A DNA stretch of 22,024 bases from a candidate division SR1 bacterium (lineage in GTDB: Bacteria > Patescibacteriota > Gracilibacteria > Absconditabacterales > Absconditicoccaceae): the NCBI GenBank assembly GCA_025997135.1, contig BNUE01000017.1:1-22024 (forward strand), in the 5' to 3' direction. Shown here one piece after another: positions 8,399-17,222 of this stretch (its first letter is position 1; each line of letters starts with the position of its first letter). The translations under genes and the position numbers were made by a program. Below the pieces are notes generated by a model. It saw only the letters and a list, made by a program, of their open reading frames with translations, was not told the DNA's origin and did not search any database.

Positions 8399-8734
8399 TT
8401 ATTTAGTAGTTAAAACGACTTTTACATAAGCTCTATATTTCTCATAATGGCTTATCCTAGAGCGAGACACAAATCTAACTCTTTTAATTTTTGGACCTCT
8501 TCCAATCTCAATTCTTTCAATTTTTAAATCATCCAAAGCTAATTTATCATTGGTTACCGCATTTGCAGTAGCAGATTTAAGCAATTTATACAGAATTCTT
8601 GCACCTTTTTTTGGCATATGCTCGAGTAGATTAAAAGCTTCCTTCACTTTTTTTCCTCTCACGAGATCAGCAATCAGATTTAATTTCTTATCTGAAAGCA
8701 ACGCATATTTTAATGTTGCAGTTACTTGTGTCAT
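8399..8734 (-). CDS. rplV: 50S ribosomal protein L22
   Basis: The product of 111 aa starts MTQVTATLKYALLSDKKLNL at ATG 8734. Family signatures are LIADLVRGKKVKEAFNLLEHMPKKGA, LLKSATANAV and the C-terminal GRGPKIKRVRFVSRSRISHYEKYRAYVKVVL. L22 lines the nascent-peptide tunnel and its loop is at the macrolide site. Ten bases separate it from rpsC. No TGA. Confidence 0.96.
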   Translation of the reverse strand: MTQVTATLKYALLSDKKLNLIADLVRGKKVKEAFNLLEHMPKKGARILYKLLKSATANAVTNDKLALDDLKIERIEIGRGPKIKRVRFVSRSRISHYEKYRAYVKVVLTTK

Positions 8735-8787
8735 CTAAAACAAGGTATAAATAGGTAAATAATAGGGATAAAGTACTCTGTAGATTG

Positions 8788-9045
8788 TTAGAAAGGATGT
8801 CCTTTAAAAGTTCTAGTCAAAACAAACTCTCCCAGTCTATGTCCGAGCATATCTTCAGTAACATACACACTCACAAACTGTTTTCCATTATGAACTGCGA
8901 AGGTAAAACCAACCATTTCAGGAATAATTTGTGAAGCCCTGTCCCAAACTTTGATAACTTTTTTATCTCCAGTTTCATTCATTTTGGTTACTTTGCGAAG
9001 AAGTTTTTCATTCACATAGAAGCCTTTTTTTAGCGATCTTGCCAT
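8788..9045 (-). CDS. rpsS: 30S ribosomal protein S19
   Basis: The 85-aa protein starts [19 protein letters not shown] at ATG 9045. Conserved blocks are [45 protein letters not shown]19 binds the 30S head with S13. Upstream, 9058-9078 carries the recurrent A/T-rich block. No TGA. Confidence 0.97.
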   Translation of the reverse strand: MARSLKKGFYVNEKLLRKVTKMNETGDKKVIKVWDRASQIIPEMVGFTFAVHNGKQFVSVYVTEDMLGHRLGEFVLTRTFKGHPF

Positions 9046-9057
9046 AAGTTAGCTAAT

Positions 9058-9078
9058 AAATAAGATAAATAAATCTAA
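9058..9078 (-). promoter_or_regulatory. Recurrent A/T-rich intercistronic block upstream of rpsS
   Basis: Shares AAATAAGATAAATAAATCT (plus strand) exactly with 6333-6351, and lies at the same short distance upstream of a start codon that lacks a Shine-Dalgarno sequence. Confidence 0.4.
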
Positions 9079-9106
9079 TCAATCCTCTCGTTCATTTTTT
9101 CAAACT

Positions 9107-9949
9107 TTACTTTGTTCTCTTCGATACGATAAATTTCGTCGACCATTTCTTGTTATTTCTAGTTTTAATACCAGCTGCAACTCTCTTTCCTGAAAAAGAT
9201 TTCTGCATTTTCAGTCCAATAGGAGAGTGAGCTTCTCAACCTCCATGTGGATGATCCACTGGGTTCATATTCTTTCCAAGATTTCTAGGCTTTTTACCCA
9301 TCCATCTCTGTCTTCCTGCTTTTCCTATTTCCACATTTTTATGCTGTTCATTTCAGATTATACCAATAGTAGCCCAGCACTCTTTATTAAATTTCCTAAC
9401 TTCTCCAGACGGCATCTTGATAAATACTAATCCCTGAGCTTCATCTCTACCTGATATTAGAGCAGAGCTTCCAGCCGATTTAATAATTTTCCCAGCCGAG
9501 AAAGGAGTAACTTCGAGACAGTGAACATTCATACCTTCTGGAATATCTTTCAGTTGTTTTCTATTTCCACCAGCGATAGGAGCATCTTTACCAGACATTA
9601 CATTATCTCCCACTTTTGCCCCCTGCCGAGCCAAAACATATCTTTTTTCTCCATCAGCATAATTCAGAAGTACAATTCTAGCTGTTCTGTATGGATCATA
9701 TTCAATACTTGCAACTTTTGCAGGGATATTTTCCTTATCATAACCTCTAAAGTCTACAAGTCTGTAGAGTCTTTTGTGTCATCCTCCCATAAATCTAGAG
9801 GTTATACGCCCCTGATTATTTCTTCCGCCAGTTTTTCCGATAAAAACCGTTAAAGATTTTTCAGGCTTCTTAGCTGTTATATTTGAGAAGTCATATCCAA
9901 CCATAAATCTTCTAGATGGCGTATAGGGCTTATATTTTTTTAATGCCAT
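9107..9949 (-). CDS. rplB: 50S ribosomal protein L2
   Basis: The protein has 280 aa, starting [16 protein letters not shown] at ATG 9949. TGA encodes Gly in MGGGHKRLYR, in IIGNEQHKN and in the invariant PHGGGEAHSPIG loop. That last histidine region is essential for peptidyl-transfer function of L2. Other signatures are [30 protein letters not shown] and [12 protein letters not shown]. Standard-code calling recovers only a 93-aa internal fragment. Confidence 0.97.
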
Positions 9950-9966
9950 TTCTTAAAATAAACAAT

Positions 9967-9985
9967 AGGTAAATAAATCTGATTT
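9967..9985 (-). promoter_or_regulatory. Recurrent A/T-rich intercistronic block upstream of rplB
   Basis: Plus-strand AGGTAAATAAATCTGATTT shares TAAATAAATCTGATT with the copy before rplX. It lies about 18-36 nt before the rplB ATG. Confidence 0.35.
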
Positions 9986-9998
9986 TTATTCCTGTTTT

Positions 9999-10337
9999 TT
10001 AAACTCAAATTTCAATTTTCTCTTTATCAGACAAGGTAATAATCGCTTTCTTGTAGTCCGCCCTTACTAGTTTTCTCTGGCTACGACCCTTAAAAGGAAC
10101 ATTAACCATATTGATTTTCAATGGATGAACCTTGTAAAGATACTCAATAGCCTGCTTAACGTCATTTTTATTTGCATCTCCATGCACTTTGAAAGCATAT
10201 TTATGCACTTCTTGAGCTGTATGAGTCTTTTCAGTAAGCAAAGGAGATAATATAATATCATATGGCGTAAACGTCTTTAACGCTTTGGGAGCCATATTTT
10301 TCTTTGCTCTCTGTTGTAATTTTTCTCTAAATGTCAT
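9999..10337 (-). CDS. rplW: 50S ribosomal protein L23
   Basis: The frame runs through a TGA at 10007 to TAA 9999, giving ...KEKIEIGV at the end and 112 aa from ATG 10337; a second candidate start MAPKALKTFTPYD (ATG 10295) gives a length closer to the family average. Signatures are LLTEKTHTAQEVHKYAFKV, ANKNDVKQAIEYLYKV and VNMVNVPFKGRSQR-like. L23 docks trigger factor and SRP at the tunnel exit. Confidence 0.92.
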
Positions 10338-10394
10338 TTTATAAGAATTCAGATGATTTAAAAGATTATCAATTACTATAAACTATTTATATTA

Positions 10395-11024
10395 TTAGTT
10401 ATTCTCATTTAGCGTCTTCAATGCATCTTCCAAGAATACAATCTTGTCTGCGTGCATCACATCTCTAGGATTTAAGTAATCCAAAAGAATATATTTTACC
10501 TTTTCTATATTTTTAAATGATTTTTCAATCCCTTCTTGTTTGGTATTTAGTACCAGAAGTACCTTCTTATCAGACAATTCCAAAGCATTTAATATAGCCA
10601 CAGCATCCTTTGTTTTTGGTTGCATCTCAGGCAGCTGTAATCATGCAAGTGCTTTCTCTTGAGCCTTGAGAGTTAACAAACCATTTAAAGCAACCTTTCT
10701 AGCCTTTTTGGTCATAAATTTCTCAAAATTTCTAGCATTAGTAGGTCAGAAAGCTACTCCTCCATGTCTACGAATAGGTGAGTTCTTATCTCCAACTCTA
10801 GCGTTTCCTGTACCTTTTTGTTTGTACAGTTTACGACCAGAACCAGAAACCTGACCCCTATTTTTAGTCGATGCGATAGCCACGCGTGCATTCGACATCT
10901 GGAGCAGATAGTATTCATGAATCAGCGTTTTATTTACCTTTTCATCAGCAAATATATCAGCATTTAGATCCACTTTTGATACCACCTTACCGCTCTTATC
11001 ATAAATATCTACAGAATAAGCCAT
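10395..11024 (-). CDS. rplD: 50S ribosomal protein L4
   Basis: The product has 209 aa from ATG 11024 (MAYSVDIYDKSGKVVSKVDL). TGA-Gly joins two standard-code fragments: the first in RRHGGVAFGPTNARNFE, the second in ALAGLQLPEM. The tunnel-loop block ASTKNRGQVSGSGRKLYKQKGTGNAR is strongly conserved. The C-terminal half folds as the globular domain with DYLNPRDVMHADKIVFLEDAL. In other bacteria L4 can repress its own operon by binding the S10 leader; that is not tested here. Confidence 0.96.
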
Positions 11025-11052
11025 TTCTTTAGCAATAAATTAGTCAATAAAA

Positions 11053-11658
11053 CTATTCAATAATGAATTTTAATAGTCAATTTTTAGTACCTGGCAGAGA
11101 ACCCTTAATCGTCAATAACTGTTCTCCGTCTCTAGATATATGATCCAGAATACTAATCTTTTTTAGAGTAGTTATTTCATCTCCCATATGTCCAGCATGT
11201 GGATGATTTTTCATAGTCCTACGTGGTTTTCTATTTCCCATAGAACCAACATGTCTATGAAATTTAGAACCATGAGTCTTAGGTCATCACTGCAGATGGA
11301 ACCTCTTGATTGCTCATTGATAACCTTTCCCCTTTGAAAGTCCTCTAACCGTAACCATACCTATACCTTCCAAAAGTCAATTATCTAGTACACTCCCAGC
11401 CTCATGAGCAGATACAAATCACTCATCCACCTTGAATTCTGTCATCATGGCATAAGTTTTTTTGTGTCACTTCTCTTTTTTTAGATCAGTTTCCTCAACT
11501 CATACAACTGCAGCAGTATATCAGTCTTTATCAGCTAGTTTATACCTAAGTATTTTTTGTGGGAGTATCTCAACGATTGTTACTGGAGTCATTTTTCAAT
11601 CAATCCAGAGTCTCGTCATTTCTTTTTTAGAAACTACCAATCCTCATTTAGTATTCAT
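11053..11658 (-). CDS. rplC: 50S ribosomal protein L3
   Basis: The 201-aa protein runs from ATG 11658 (MNTKGGLVVSKKEMTRLW) to TAG 11053. It holds many TGA-Gly codons (KGGLVV, DGYTA, GHKKT, LEGIGM, LQGGPKTHGS), so it is invisible to standard-code prediction. Diagnostic segments are VRGLSKGKGYQGAIKRFH, THGSKFHRHVGSMGNRKPRRT and KNHPHAGHMG. A TGA near 11068 lies in TKNGLLKFIIE, extending the C-terminus by eight residues compared with stopping there. L3 supports the peptidyl-transferase centre. Confidence 0.95.
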
Positions 11659-11689
11659 CAGACAATAACTTGAATAAATAAATATTATC

Positions 11690-11716
11690 TCGCTCAACCG
11701 CTATCACTGCGAGCCT
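11690..11716 (-). other. Intercistronic hairpin between rpsJ and rplC
   Basis: On the mRNA strand CTCGC and GCGAG pair around a 15-nt loop, in an A/T-rich spacer. No T-run follows, so it is not a terminator; an RNA-processing or stability signal is possible. Confidence 0.3.
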
Positions 11717-11734
11717 GTTCATAAATATAACAAC

Positions 11735-12064
11735 CTAAAACACCTTAATATCCACTAAAATTCCCACAGGGATTGATAATGTTTGCAGATATTCTACTGT
11801 TTTTGGACCAGTTTCAGTCACATCAACCAATCTCGTATAAGAAATTCTCTCAAATTGTTCACGAGACTTCTTAAATTTAAAATTTGATCTCAAGACAGTA
11901 TACACCTTTCTCCTTTTTGGTAAAGGAATTGGACCTTTTACCTCAGCCCCAGACTTTACCAGCAAACCTAAAACCTTTGCAACTGCTGCCTCGAGCATTC
12001 TAACATCGTAGCTCTTCAGCTTTATTCTAAGTTTTGGAGTTTGATCTTTTTTTACAGCAGACAT
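11735..12064 (-). CDS. rpsJ: 30S ribosomal protein S10
   Basis: The 109-aa product starts [20 protein letters not shown] at ATG 12064; a TTG two codons upstream is less likely. The signature [36 protein letters not shown] is typical of S10, except that the usual HVxK is replaced by NFKFK. S10 is in the 30S head and also works as NusE in antitermination. It heads the S10 gene order after tuf. No TGA. Confidence 0.96.
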   Translation of the reverse strand: MSAVKKDQTPKLRIKLKSYDVRMLEAAVAKVLGLLVKSGAEVKGPIPLPKRRKVYTVLRSNFKFKKSREQFERISYTRLVDVTETGPKTVEYLQTLSIPVGILVDIKVF

Positions 12065-12118
12065 TATCAATCACTTTGAAGTATAAATAAAATTCTTACA
12101 ACACCATATCCAGAATGT

Positions 12119-12143
12119 AAGGGCGATCGTATAAACCGCCCCT
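12119..12143 (-). other. GC-rich hairpin between tuf and rpsJ
   Basis: AGGGGCG and CGCCCTT arms with an 11-nt loop form a strong stem in the tuf-rpsJ spacer. No T-run follows on the transcribed strand, so read-through from tuf into the ribosomal genes is expected, perhaps with mRNA processing here. Confidence 0.4.
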
Positions 12144-12164
12144 AACACTCTAAAATTTCTTTAA

Positions 12165-13340
12165 TTATTCAATAACCTTAGTTACAACTCCAGCACCAAC
12201 AGTTCTACCACCTTCACGAATTGCAAATCTAAGTCCGTCTTCCATAGCTACTGGGTAGATCAGGTCAACGATAATTTTAGCATTATCACCAGGCATAATC
12301 ATCTCAACACCAGGTGCTAACTCGATATTTCCAGTCACATCAGTAGTTCTGATGAAGAATTGTGGTCTGTATCCTGCCATAAATGGAGTATGTCTTCCAC
12401 CTTCTTCTTTTTTGAGTACGTATACCTCAGCCTCAAATTTATGTGAAGTCTTCACAGTACCTGTTTTACATAGAACCTGTCCTCTCTCAATAGAGTCTTT
12501 ATCAACTCATCTGAGCAAAAGTCCAACATTCATACCAGCCTCAGCCTGATCAAATTGTTTGTGGAACATTTCAATCCCAGTAACAACTGTTTTTGAAGGT
12601 TCAGCTCCAAGTCCGAGAAGTTCAACTTCTTCATTCATCTTGATCACTCCTCTCTCAATACGTCCTGTAGCTACAGTTCCTCTACCTTTTATAGAGAATA
12701 CATCTTCAACTGGCATCAGGAATGGTTTTGCAGAGTCTCTCTCAGGAACTGGAATATAAGTATCCAATGCCCCTAGAAGCTCCCAAACACATTTAGCAGA
12801 TCCTTCAGCGTCTGTAGGATTTTCACATGCTTTCAGAGCAGATCCTCTAATAATAGGACAATCTTTATCATAATGATTTTTATCCAAAAGATCTCTAATC
12901 TCTTCTTCCACTAGATCAACCATATCAGGATCGTCTACCATATCACATTTATTGAGGAAAACTACAACCTTTGGCACATTTACCTGATAAGCCAAAAGAA
13001 CATGTTCTCTAGTCTGAGGCATAGGTCCATCAGTAGCAGCAACTACGAGAATAGCTCCATCCATCTGAGCAGCCCCAACGATCATGTTTTTTACATAATC
13101 AGCATGTCCTGGACAGTCAATATGTGCATAATGTCTAGCATCAGTTTCGTATTCAACGTGCCTAGTTGCGATTGTAATACCTCTTGCCTTCTCTTCTGGT
13201 GCATTGTCGATCTGATCATAAGCAGTAGCCTGAGCAAATCCCTGAGTAGCTGCAACAGTAGTAATAGCAGCCGTCAGTGTAGTCTTACCATGATCAACGT
13301 GACCGATAGTACCTACATTAACATGTGGTTTTGTTGCCAT
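12165..13340 (-). CDS. tuf: Elongation factor Tu
   Basis: This is a GTPase that brings aminoacyl-tRNA to the ribosomal A site; 391 aa, from ATG 13340. G motifs are GHVDHGKT (13-20), the effector segment EEKARGITI (49-57), DCPGH (75-79) and NKCD (130-133). Domain 2 includes [13 protein letters not shown], and domain 3 includes [15 protein letters not shown] and the end [16 protein letters not shown]. Only one TGA-Gly is used, in LLLRGVDKD, against dozens of GGN glycines. That is strikingly few compared with weakly expressed neighbours. It leads the ribosomal cluster without rpsL, rpsG or fusA upstream. Confidence 0.98.
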
Positions 13341-13415
13341 TTGTCGAAAAAATTAAATAATAAAATAAGAACGAATTTAAACACCCACCTCCATAGCCAT
13401 TTCACATAAAAAAGT

Positions 13416-13446
13416 AAAAAAAGCTGATCCCCTGTCCTAGATAGCT
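13416..13446 (-). promoter_or_regulatory. Possible transcription attenuator in the tuf leader
   Basis: On the mRNA strand AGCTATC pairs with GAT-C-AGCT (one bulged C) around a 10-nt loop, and a run of about six T follows: an intrinsic-terminator shape about 75-105 nt upstream of the tuf ATG. The upstream segment GGTAGCC (13466-13460) can pair instead with GGAGCTATC, which would break the terminator. Both structures are by eye only. Confidence 0.4.
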
Positions 13447-13559
13447 CCAAATAATGAATGGCTACCTCATCGACAAACAGAATCCCGCCAATCACTAGCC
13501 AAGTTTTCATAAGGTGATAACTGGTTGTAGCGACTGACTACTGAAAGATGAATGATCAG

Positions 13560-13587
13560 TTTATATAAAATTCCTATCCAATTTCAA
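13560..13587 (-). promoter_or_regulatory. tuf: Probable promoter of the tuf-ribosomal protein operon
   Basis: On the minus strand TTGAAA (13587-13582), 16 nt, TATAAA (13565-13560). The predicted start near 13553 gives a leader of about 210 nt before tuf. No other gene separates it from tuf; the ORF 13313-13510 in the leader overlaps the tuf start and is judged doubtful. I see no second strong promoter inside the cluster. Confidence 0.6.
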
Positions 13588-13590
13588 GAG

Positions 13591-13610
13591 ATTTTGACAC
13601 TTTTTGACAC
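13591..13610 (-). promoter_or_regulatory. Tandem decamer next to the tuf promoter
   Basis: On the minus strand GTGTCAAAAA is followed directly by GTGTCAAAAT. The pair ends 4 bp upstream of the -35 element, a position for a regulator-binding site or UP-like element. Confidence 0.4.
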
Positions 13611-13686
13611 TAGACAGATATCGAAGTACTCAAAATACCACAAAACACAAGTTATAAACTAATATCTTCCGCAAATAAACTTGCTC

Positions 13687-13714
13687 TTGACTTTTTCAAT
13701 TTTTTGAGTATAAT
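13687..13714 (+). promoter_or_regulatory. Consensus promoter without a sense gene (antisense to csaB)
   Basis: TTGACT (13687-13692), 16-nt spacer, TATAAT (13709-13714) on the plus strand. Transcription would begin near 13721 and run antisense into the 3' end of the pyruvyltransferase gene. No convincing plus-strand gene follows. Confidence 0.45.
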
Positions 13715-13724
13715 AAAGTTTAAT

Positions 13725-14681
13725 CTAATCTATATCCAGCAAATTAACCTGAATTTTATGTGTCATTTTCAAAACCTCATATTCTTTTCCCAAAAACTTC
13801 AGAATGTACAGAAAATGCAATCTCTGTCATATCCCAGCCTCAGCAAAATAAAACAAATTCAGAGTTTTTTCGACTCCTGCCTGAGTCCAATCGAACAATT
13901 CTAATGACGGGAAAAGCTCTTGTAAACGAGAAAAATACTTCATATCATCTACAGCATGAGCAGCAAAGAACACTGGCTGACACTGCGGAAACCTAGACAG
14001 AAATAATTTAATTTTCCTAACAGAAGCGTCAAAGTCTACTTCTGGCGATACATTTATCAGAACATAAGGATCTCTCTGGGACTTCTCATATGAGACGATC
14101 ATCTGATTTTTAAAATTTTCCAATATCGGAAGAGACAAATCTCCCACCGTTTGCAGTTTTTTTTCTTTTTTTTCTTCATTTAGATACTTTTCGGCAAGAC
14201 CCTCACTAAACTTATCTCTTAATAATATAATTTTGGATCTATCCAGTAATATTTTGTGCAGAAGTGCCGTCCCATCTTTATTTTCAGTGCCAATCCCTCA
14301 GATCAATGCTACTTTTCATTCATTGAGATATTTTCTATATAGCATCGGGATATTCCAGCCATCATGCGGAAATTTCCTATCTTCATCCACAACCTGCCCC
14401 CCTCACAGCACTACAAAATCCCAGTCTTCACCCATACCCAGAGCCTCCTTCGCGAGCTGAATCTTGTCAGATTTCGGCAAAACTGTTATTTTTTCAAGCA
14501 TCCCAGCAGGATAATATCTTTTATGATTGACAATCCGCTTTTCAAGCCATTTTTCATCACCAGCAGAAATAAAAATCTGATATGAACCGAAATTTTCATC
14601 TATCCATCACAGCAATGCCAAAAGTATCAGTTCATCACCGAAATTTTTATATCCATAATAACCTTTCACTAGCAAATTCAT
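13725..14681 (-). CDS. Polysaccharide pyruvyl transferase family protein (CsaB-like)
   Basis: The 318-aa protein runs from ATG 14681 to TAG 13725, with TGA-Gly in at least seven places. The N-terminus KGYYGYKNFGDELILLALL is the family hallmark (G-x-x-G-x-x-N-x-G-D-E). A glycine-rich VVLGGGQVVDED follows (about 95-106), whose first G is TGA, then ALIGGIG and VLINVSPEVDFD. The C-terminal part has the RxHxLxxxxxxGK pattern (GQRLHFLYILKFLGKEYEVL) and KIQVNLLDID. CsaB adds ketal-linked pyruvate to wall polysaccharide, which anchors SLH-domain S-layer proteins. The substrate here is unknown. It lies divergent from the pilT-like gene. Confidence 0.88.
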
Positions 14682-14717
14682 CACGAAACATTTCTTATCT
14701 AAAAATAGCCAAGTCCT

Positions 14718-14745
14718 ATCATAACAAATAACCACAAAAAAACAA
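14718..14745 (-). promoter_or_regulatory. Possible promoter of the csaB-like gene
   Basis: On the minus strand TTGTTT (14745-14740), 16 nt, TATGAT (14723-14718), about 35 nt upstream of the start codon. The -35 is weak. Confidence 0.35.
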
Positions 14746-14754
14746 CCCAAAAAT

Positions 14755-14783
14755 TTGACAATTCCTATCTCATTGAATATAAT
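14755..14783 (+). promoter_or_regulatory. Perfect consensus sigma-70 promoter of the pilT-like operon
   Basis: TTGACA (14755-14760), 17-nt spacer, TATAAT (14778-14783): both hexamers and the spacing are ideal. The leader is about 33 nt. The following genes at 15917 and 16335 are close enough to be in the same transcript. Confidence 0.85.
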
Positions 14784-14822
14784 TATCTCATAAATCATTT
14801 TATCATTTTTCTGCACTTTGCG

Positions 14823-15896
14823 ATGCAAATACTCAGAATGGATATTGAGGAGATCCTATCTATTGCCTCCAAGAATCCAAACATCTCAGACATACATCTC
14901 TCATCCAATGAGTTCGTTGCCTACAGGGTAAATGGAGAAGTTTCTAGAAAAGAAGATATTGGTCAAGTATGAGATGAGCAGATGGAGATTATCCTTAGGC
15001 AATTATTTAGAAATAATCCTCAGAGGTTTGATAAATTTTTAGCAGACAAAGAGTCTGATTTTGCCTTTATTGCAAAAGACGAAACCCCTTTTAGAATAAA
15101 TGCTTTTTTTAAGACTGGAAAACTATGAATAGTCCTCAGAAAGATCAATTCAGAGCCTAGAATTCTCGAAGAGATTATGTTTCAGAATACAGCAGACTCT
15201 ATCAAGCAAAATATACTTGCATCACAAAAAGGGCTTTTCCTCGTAACTGGTCCGACATGAGCCTGAAAATCGACCTCCATCGTTTCAATGCTAGAAGAGA
15301 TCAATAAAAACAAACCCTACAACATCGTAACAATCGAAGATCCTATCGAATATGTATTTCAGGCGAAAAAATCCATAATTTCACAGAGAGAATTATGACA
15401 TGATACCTGGTCTTTCCAGAATGCGATCAAAGCATCTCTCAGAGAGGATCCTGATGTTATCATGGTATGAGAGATTAGATCTCAGGAAGGTGCTGATGCA
15501 GTGATGAATCTAGCCGAGACCTGACATTTAGTATTTTCTACTCTCCACACCTCTTCTGCAGTGCAATCTATCAATAGACTACTTTCCTACTTCCCATCAG
15601 ATATGCAACAGGGAATCCTAAATAGACTCAGTGATTCTCTATCAGGAATTCTATCCCAAAGCCTAGTAAAACGCAAGGATGGACAGTGAAGACTGGCAAC
15701 ATTTGAGCTATTACTCAATAATACAGCCGTCAGAAATAACCTCAAAAAACAAGCTCTCGATCAAATATGAACTATCATCGAGACAAATTCACAGTCCTGA
15801 ATGATCTCCATGAGACAATACACCAAAAAGCTCCTAGAAAGAGGCATAATAGATCAGTCAGAAGCCGACAAACTTGAAAAAAACAGAATTTTTTAA
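14823..15896 (+). CDS. PilT/PilB-type secretion ATPase (twitching-motility retraction ATPase family)
   Basis: This hexameric ATPase family drives type IV pilus retraction. The 357-aa product (ATG 14823; an in-frame ATG at 14838 is an alternative) has PilT length and lacks the long PilB N-terminus. Motifs: N-terminal SDIHLSSNEF (the PilT S-D-x-H-L-S), Walker A GPTGAGKST (143-151), Asp box TIEDPIEYVF, Walker B DPDVIMVGEIR (209-219), and His box ETGHLVFSTLHT (232-243). The Gly146 and Gly148 of Walker A, Gly216 before the catalytic Glu217, and Gly234 are all TGA. At least ten TGA codons occur in total. It heads an operon with a coiled-coil protein and a VirB2-like membrane protein. No pilin, pilB or pilC is in the window. 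Confidence 0.94.
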
Positions 15897-15916
15897 TCTT
15901 TTTTTAATCAATACTC

Positions 15917-16324
15917 ATGACCAAAGAACTTCTTGCACAGTTTTTACCAGCCTACATTGTAGATTTTGCGACCAAATTCAGTATTTCTGAAGATTTTTTG
16001 AGGACTCATCCAGATTTGGTAACTCTCGTACTAGAATCAAAATCTATTGCAGAGGAAAAAGAAAAACAAAGCTGGTTCGACCTATATCCACTGATGAATG
16101 ACGAGCAAATCAGCAAACTACGCGACATTTTGACCAAAGAAAAAGAAAAATTAGCCGAAATCGAAGCTAAATACCAAGAAAAACAAACCGAGATCAAGAA
16201 AAAATACGACAAAATCTTTTCCTCTCCCGAATACCAGCAGCAGCAAGCCAATATCAAAGCAGCTGAACAAACCTCAAAACAGCAAGAAACAGTCGAAGCT
16301 GATGCCCTTTTAGACCAGATTTAA
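15917..16324 (+). CDS. Hypothetical coiled-coil protein
   Basis: The 135-aa product starts MTKELLAQFLPAYIVDFATK at ATG 15917, 20 bp after the pilT-like gene. The first ~50 residues look globular (FLPAYIVDFATKFSISEDFL); residues about 70-125 are a highly charged Lys/Glu heptad helix ending SKQQETVEADALLDQI. No signal peptide, no TM segment, and no TGA. I do not recognise the family with confidence. Position suggests a partner or accessory to the ATPase or to the next gene. Confidence 0.85.
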   Translation: MTKELLAQFLPAYIVDFATKFSISEDFLRTHPDLVTLVLESKSIAEEKEKQSWFDLYPLMNDEQISKLRDILTKEKEKLAEIEAKYQEKQTEIKKKYDKIFSSPEYQQQQANIKAAEQTSKQQETVEADALLDQI

Positions 16325-16334
16325 AAAACAAACT

Positions 16335-17171
16335 ATGAAAGCCCGCCTCCTTTCTCATATCTTCAAGCCTATCCTCACAATTGTATTCTGCTTTTTATCT
16401 TTTTGCTTTTTACAGTGAGATGTTTCAGCCTACACACAAAATGAAGATCTTTGTGATGCTTGAGATTTATTGGGTCAAGCATTCTGTCCAGCCAAAAGCC
16501 AAGGTACAATAATCGATATGTGAAACAATCCAAACACAGTGTGAAACGAAATATTAAAATGAAGTACAGAACTCAGCGAAAAATGATTTTCAAAGGATGA
16601 CCCCATTTTTACTCGTATAGTTAAGTTTTTCCTAATTCTCACAATAGTACTATCCGTGACTATGATCATCATCAACTGAATCACCTACATCACCAAATCA
16701 AATTCCTGAGAAGATCCAGCCAAAAGCAGACGAAATCTACTATACATAGCCATCTGAATTGTCATTGCACTCATGGCTACGACCATCATCACTATCTTCC
16801 AGTCAGCAGGAAACGATCTACAAAAGATAACTGTATGATGAGAAGTCATCTATTGATGAGTAGTTAATGCCGATCTTCATGTTTTAATACCCAAAGAATG
16901 ATTAGAATCTGATTATCATGCAAAAAACTCTGATATTCAGTGAACCTCTGACATTTGGAATAGTATATCAGAAGTTAACGGTTATTTGTGGCGAATTATC
17001 GGTTTTGTATGTTTTATCTTTTTGCTGTATAATGGTACTCGTCTAATTATGGCACGCTGAGAACAAAAAGATATGCAATCTGCCACCAAATGATTACTCG
17101 GTTCAACAGTAGGCATCGCGATATGTGTATTATCATATTCACTCGTTAGAATAATAGTCAATTTATTATAA
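16335..17171 (+). CDS. Membrane protein with two VirB2/TrbC-like modules
   Basis: The 278-aa product runs from ATG 16335 to TAA 17169-17171. About 17 of its ~25 glycines are TGA, so it has no standard-code ORF. Residues 1-32 are a signal peptide. Two similar modules follow, each a TM helix, a short polar charged loop and a second TM helix: SVTMIIINGITYITKS..DPAKSRRNLLYIAIGIVIAL and FILLYNGTRLIMARGEQKDMQSATKGLLGSTVGIAI. The pattern hydrophobic-NG-x-x-Y/L-I...A(K/T)-x-x-L-x-x-x-x-GI is that of the VirB2/TrbC pilin-like proteins often seen in Patescibacteria. The linker (GGEVIYGGVVNADLHVLIP) is extracytoplasmic or cytoplasmic depending on topology. A role in a cell-envelope channel or pilus is inferred only. 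Adjacent to the secretion ATPase operon. Confidence 0.8.
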
Positions 17172-17178
17172 ATCAAAG

Positions 17179-17215
17179 AAAAAAGCTGATTCATTCCTCC
17201 TGTATCAGCTTTTTT
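17179..17215. terminator. Bidirectional intrinsic terminator between converging genes
   Basis: AAAAAAGCTGAT and ATCAGCTTTTTT form a 12-bp stem, so either strand ends in six T. It stops the plus-strand operon (stop at 17171) and the minus-strand gene (stop at 17269). The loop reads ATTCCTCCTGT on the plus strand and ACAGGAGGAAT on the minus strand, an anti-SD/SD core. Confidence 0.9.
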
Positions 17216-17222
17216 ATTCTTC

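Noticed and set aside
13313..13510. 65-aa hydrophobic ORF in the tuf leader
   Set aside because: It overlaps the tuf start in another frame and its hydrophobicity follows from T-rich leader sequence. A leader peptide cannot be fully excluded, but no ribosome-binding site or homologue supports it.
13704..13996. Plus-strand ORFs downstream of the orphan promoter
   Set aside because: They lie opposite the csaB 3' coding region, which is complete and well supported.
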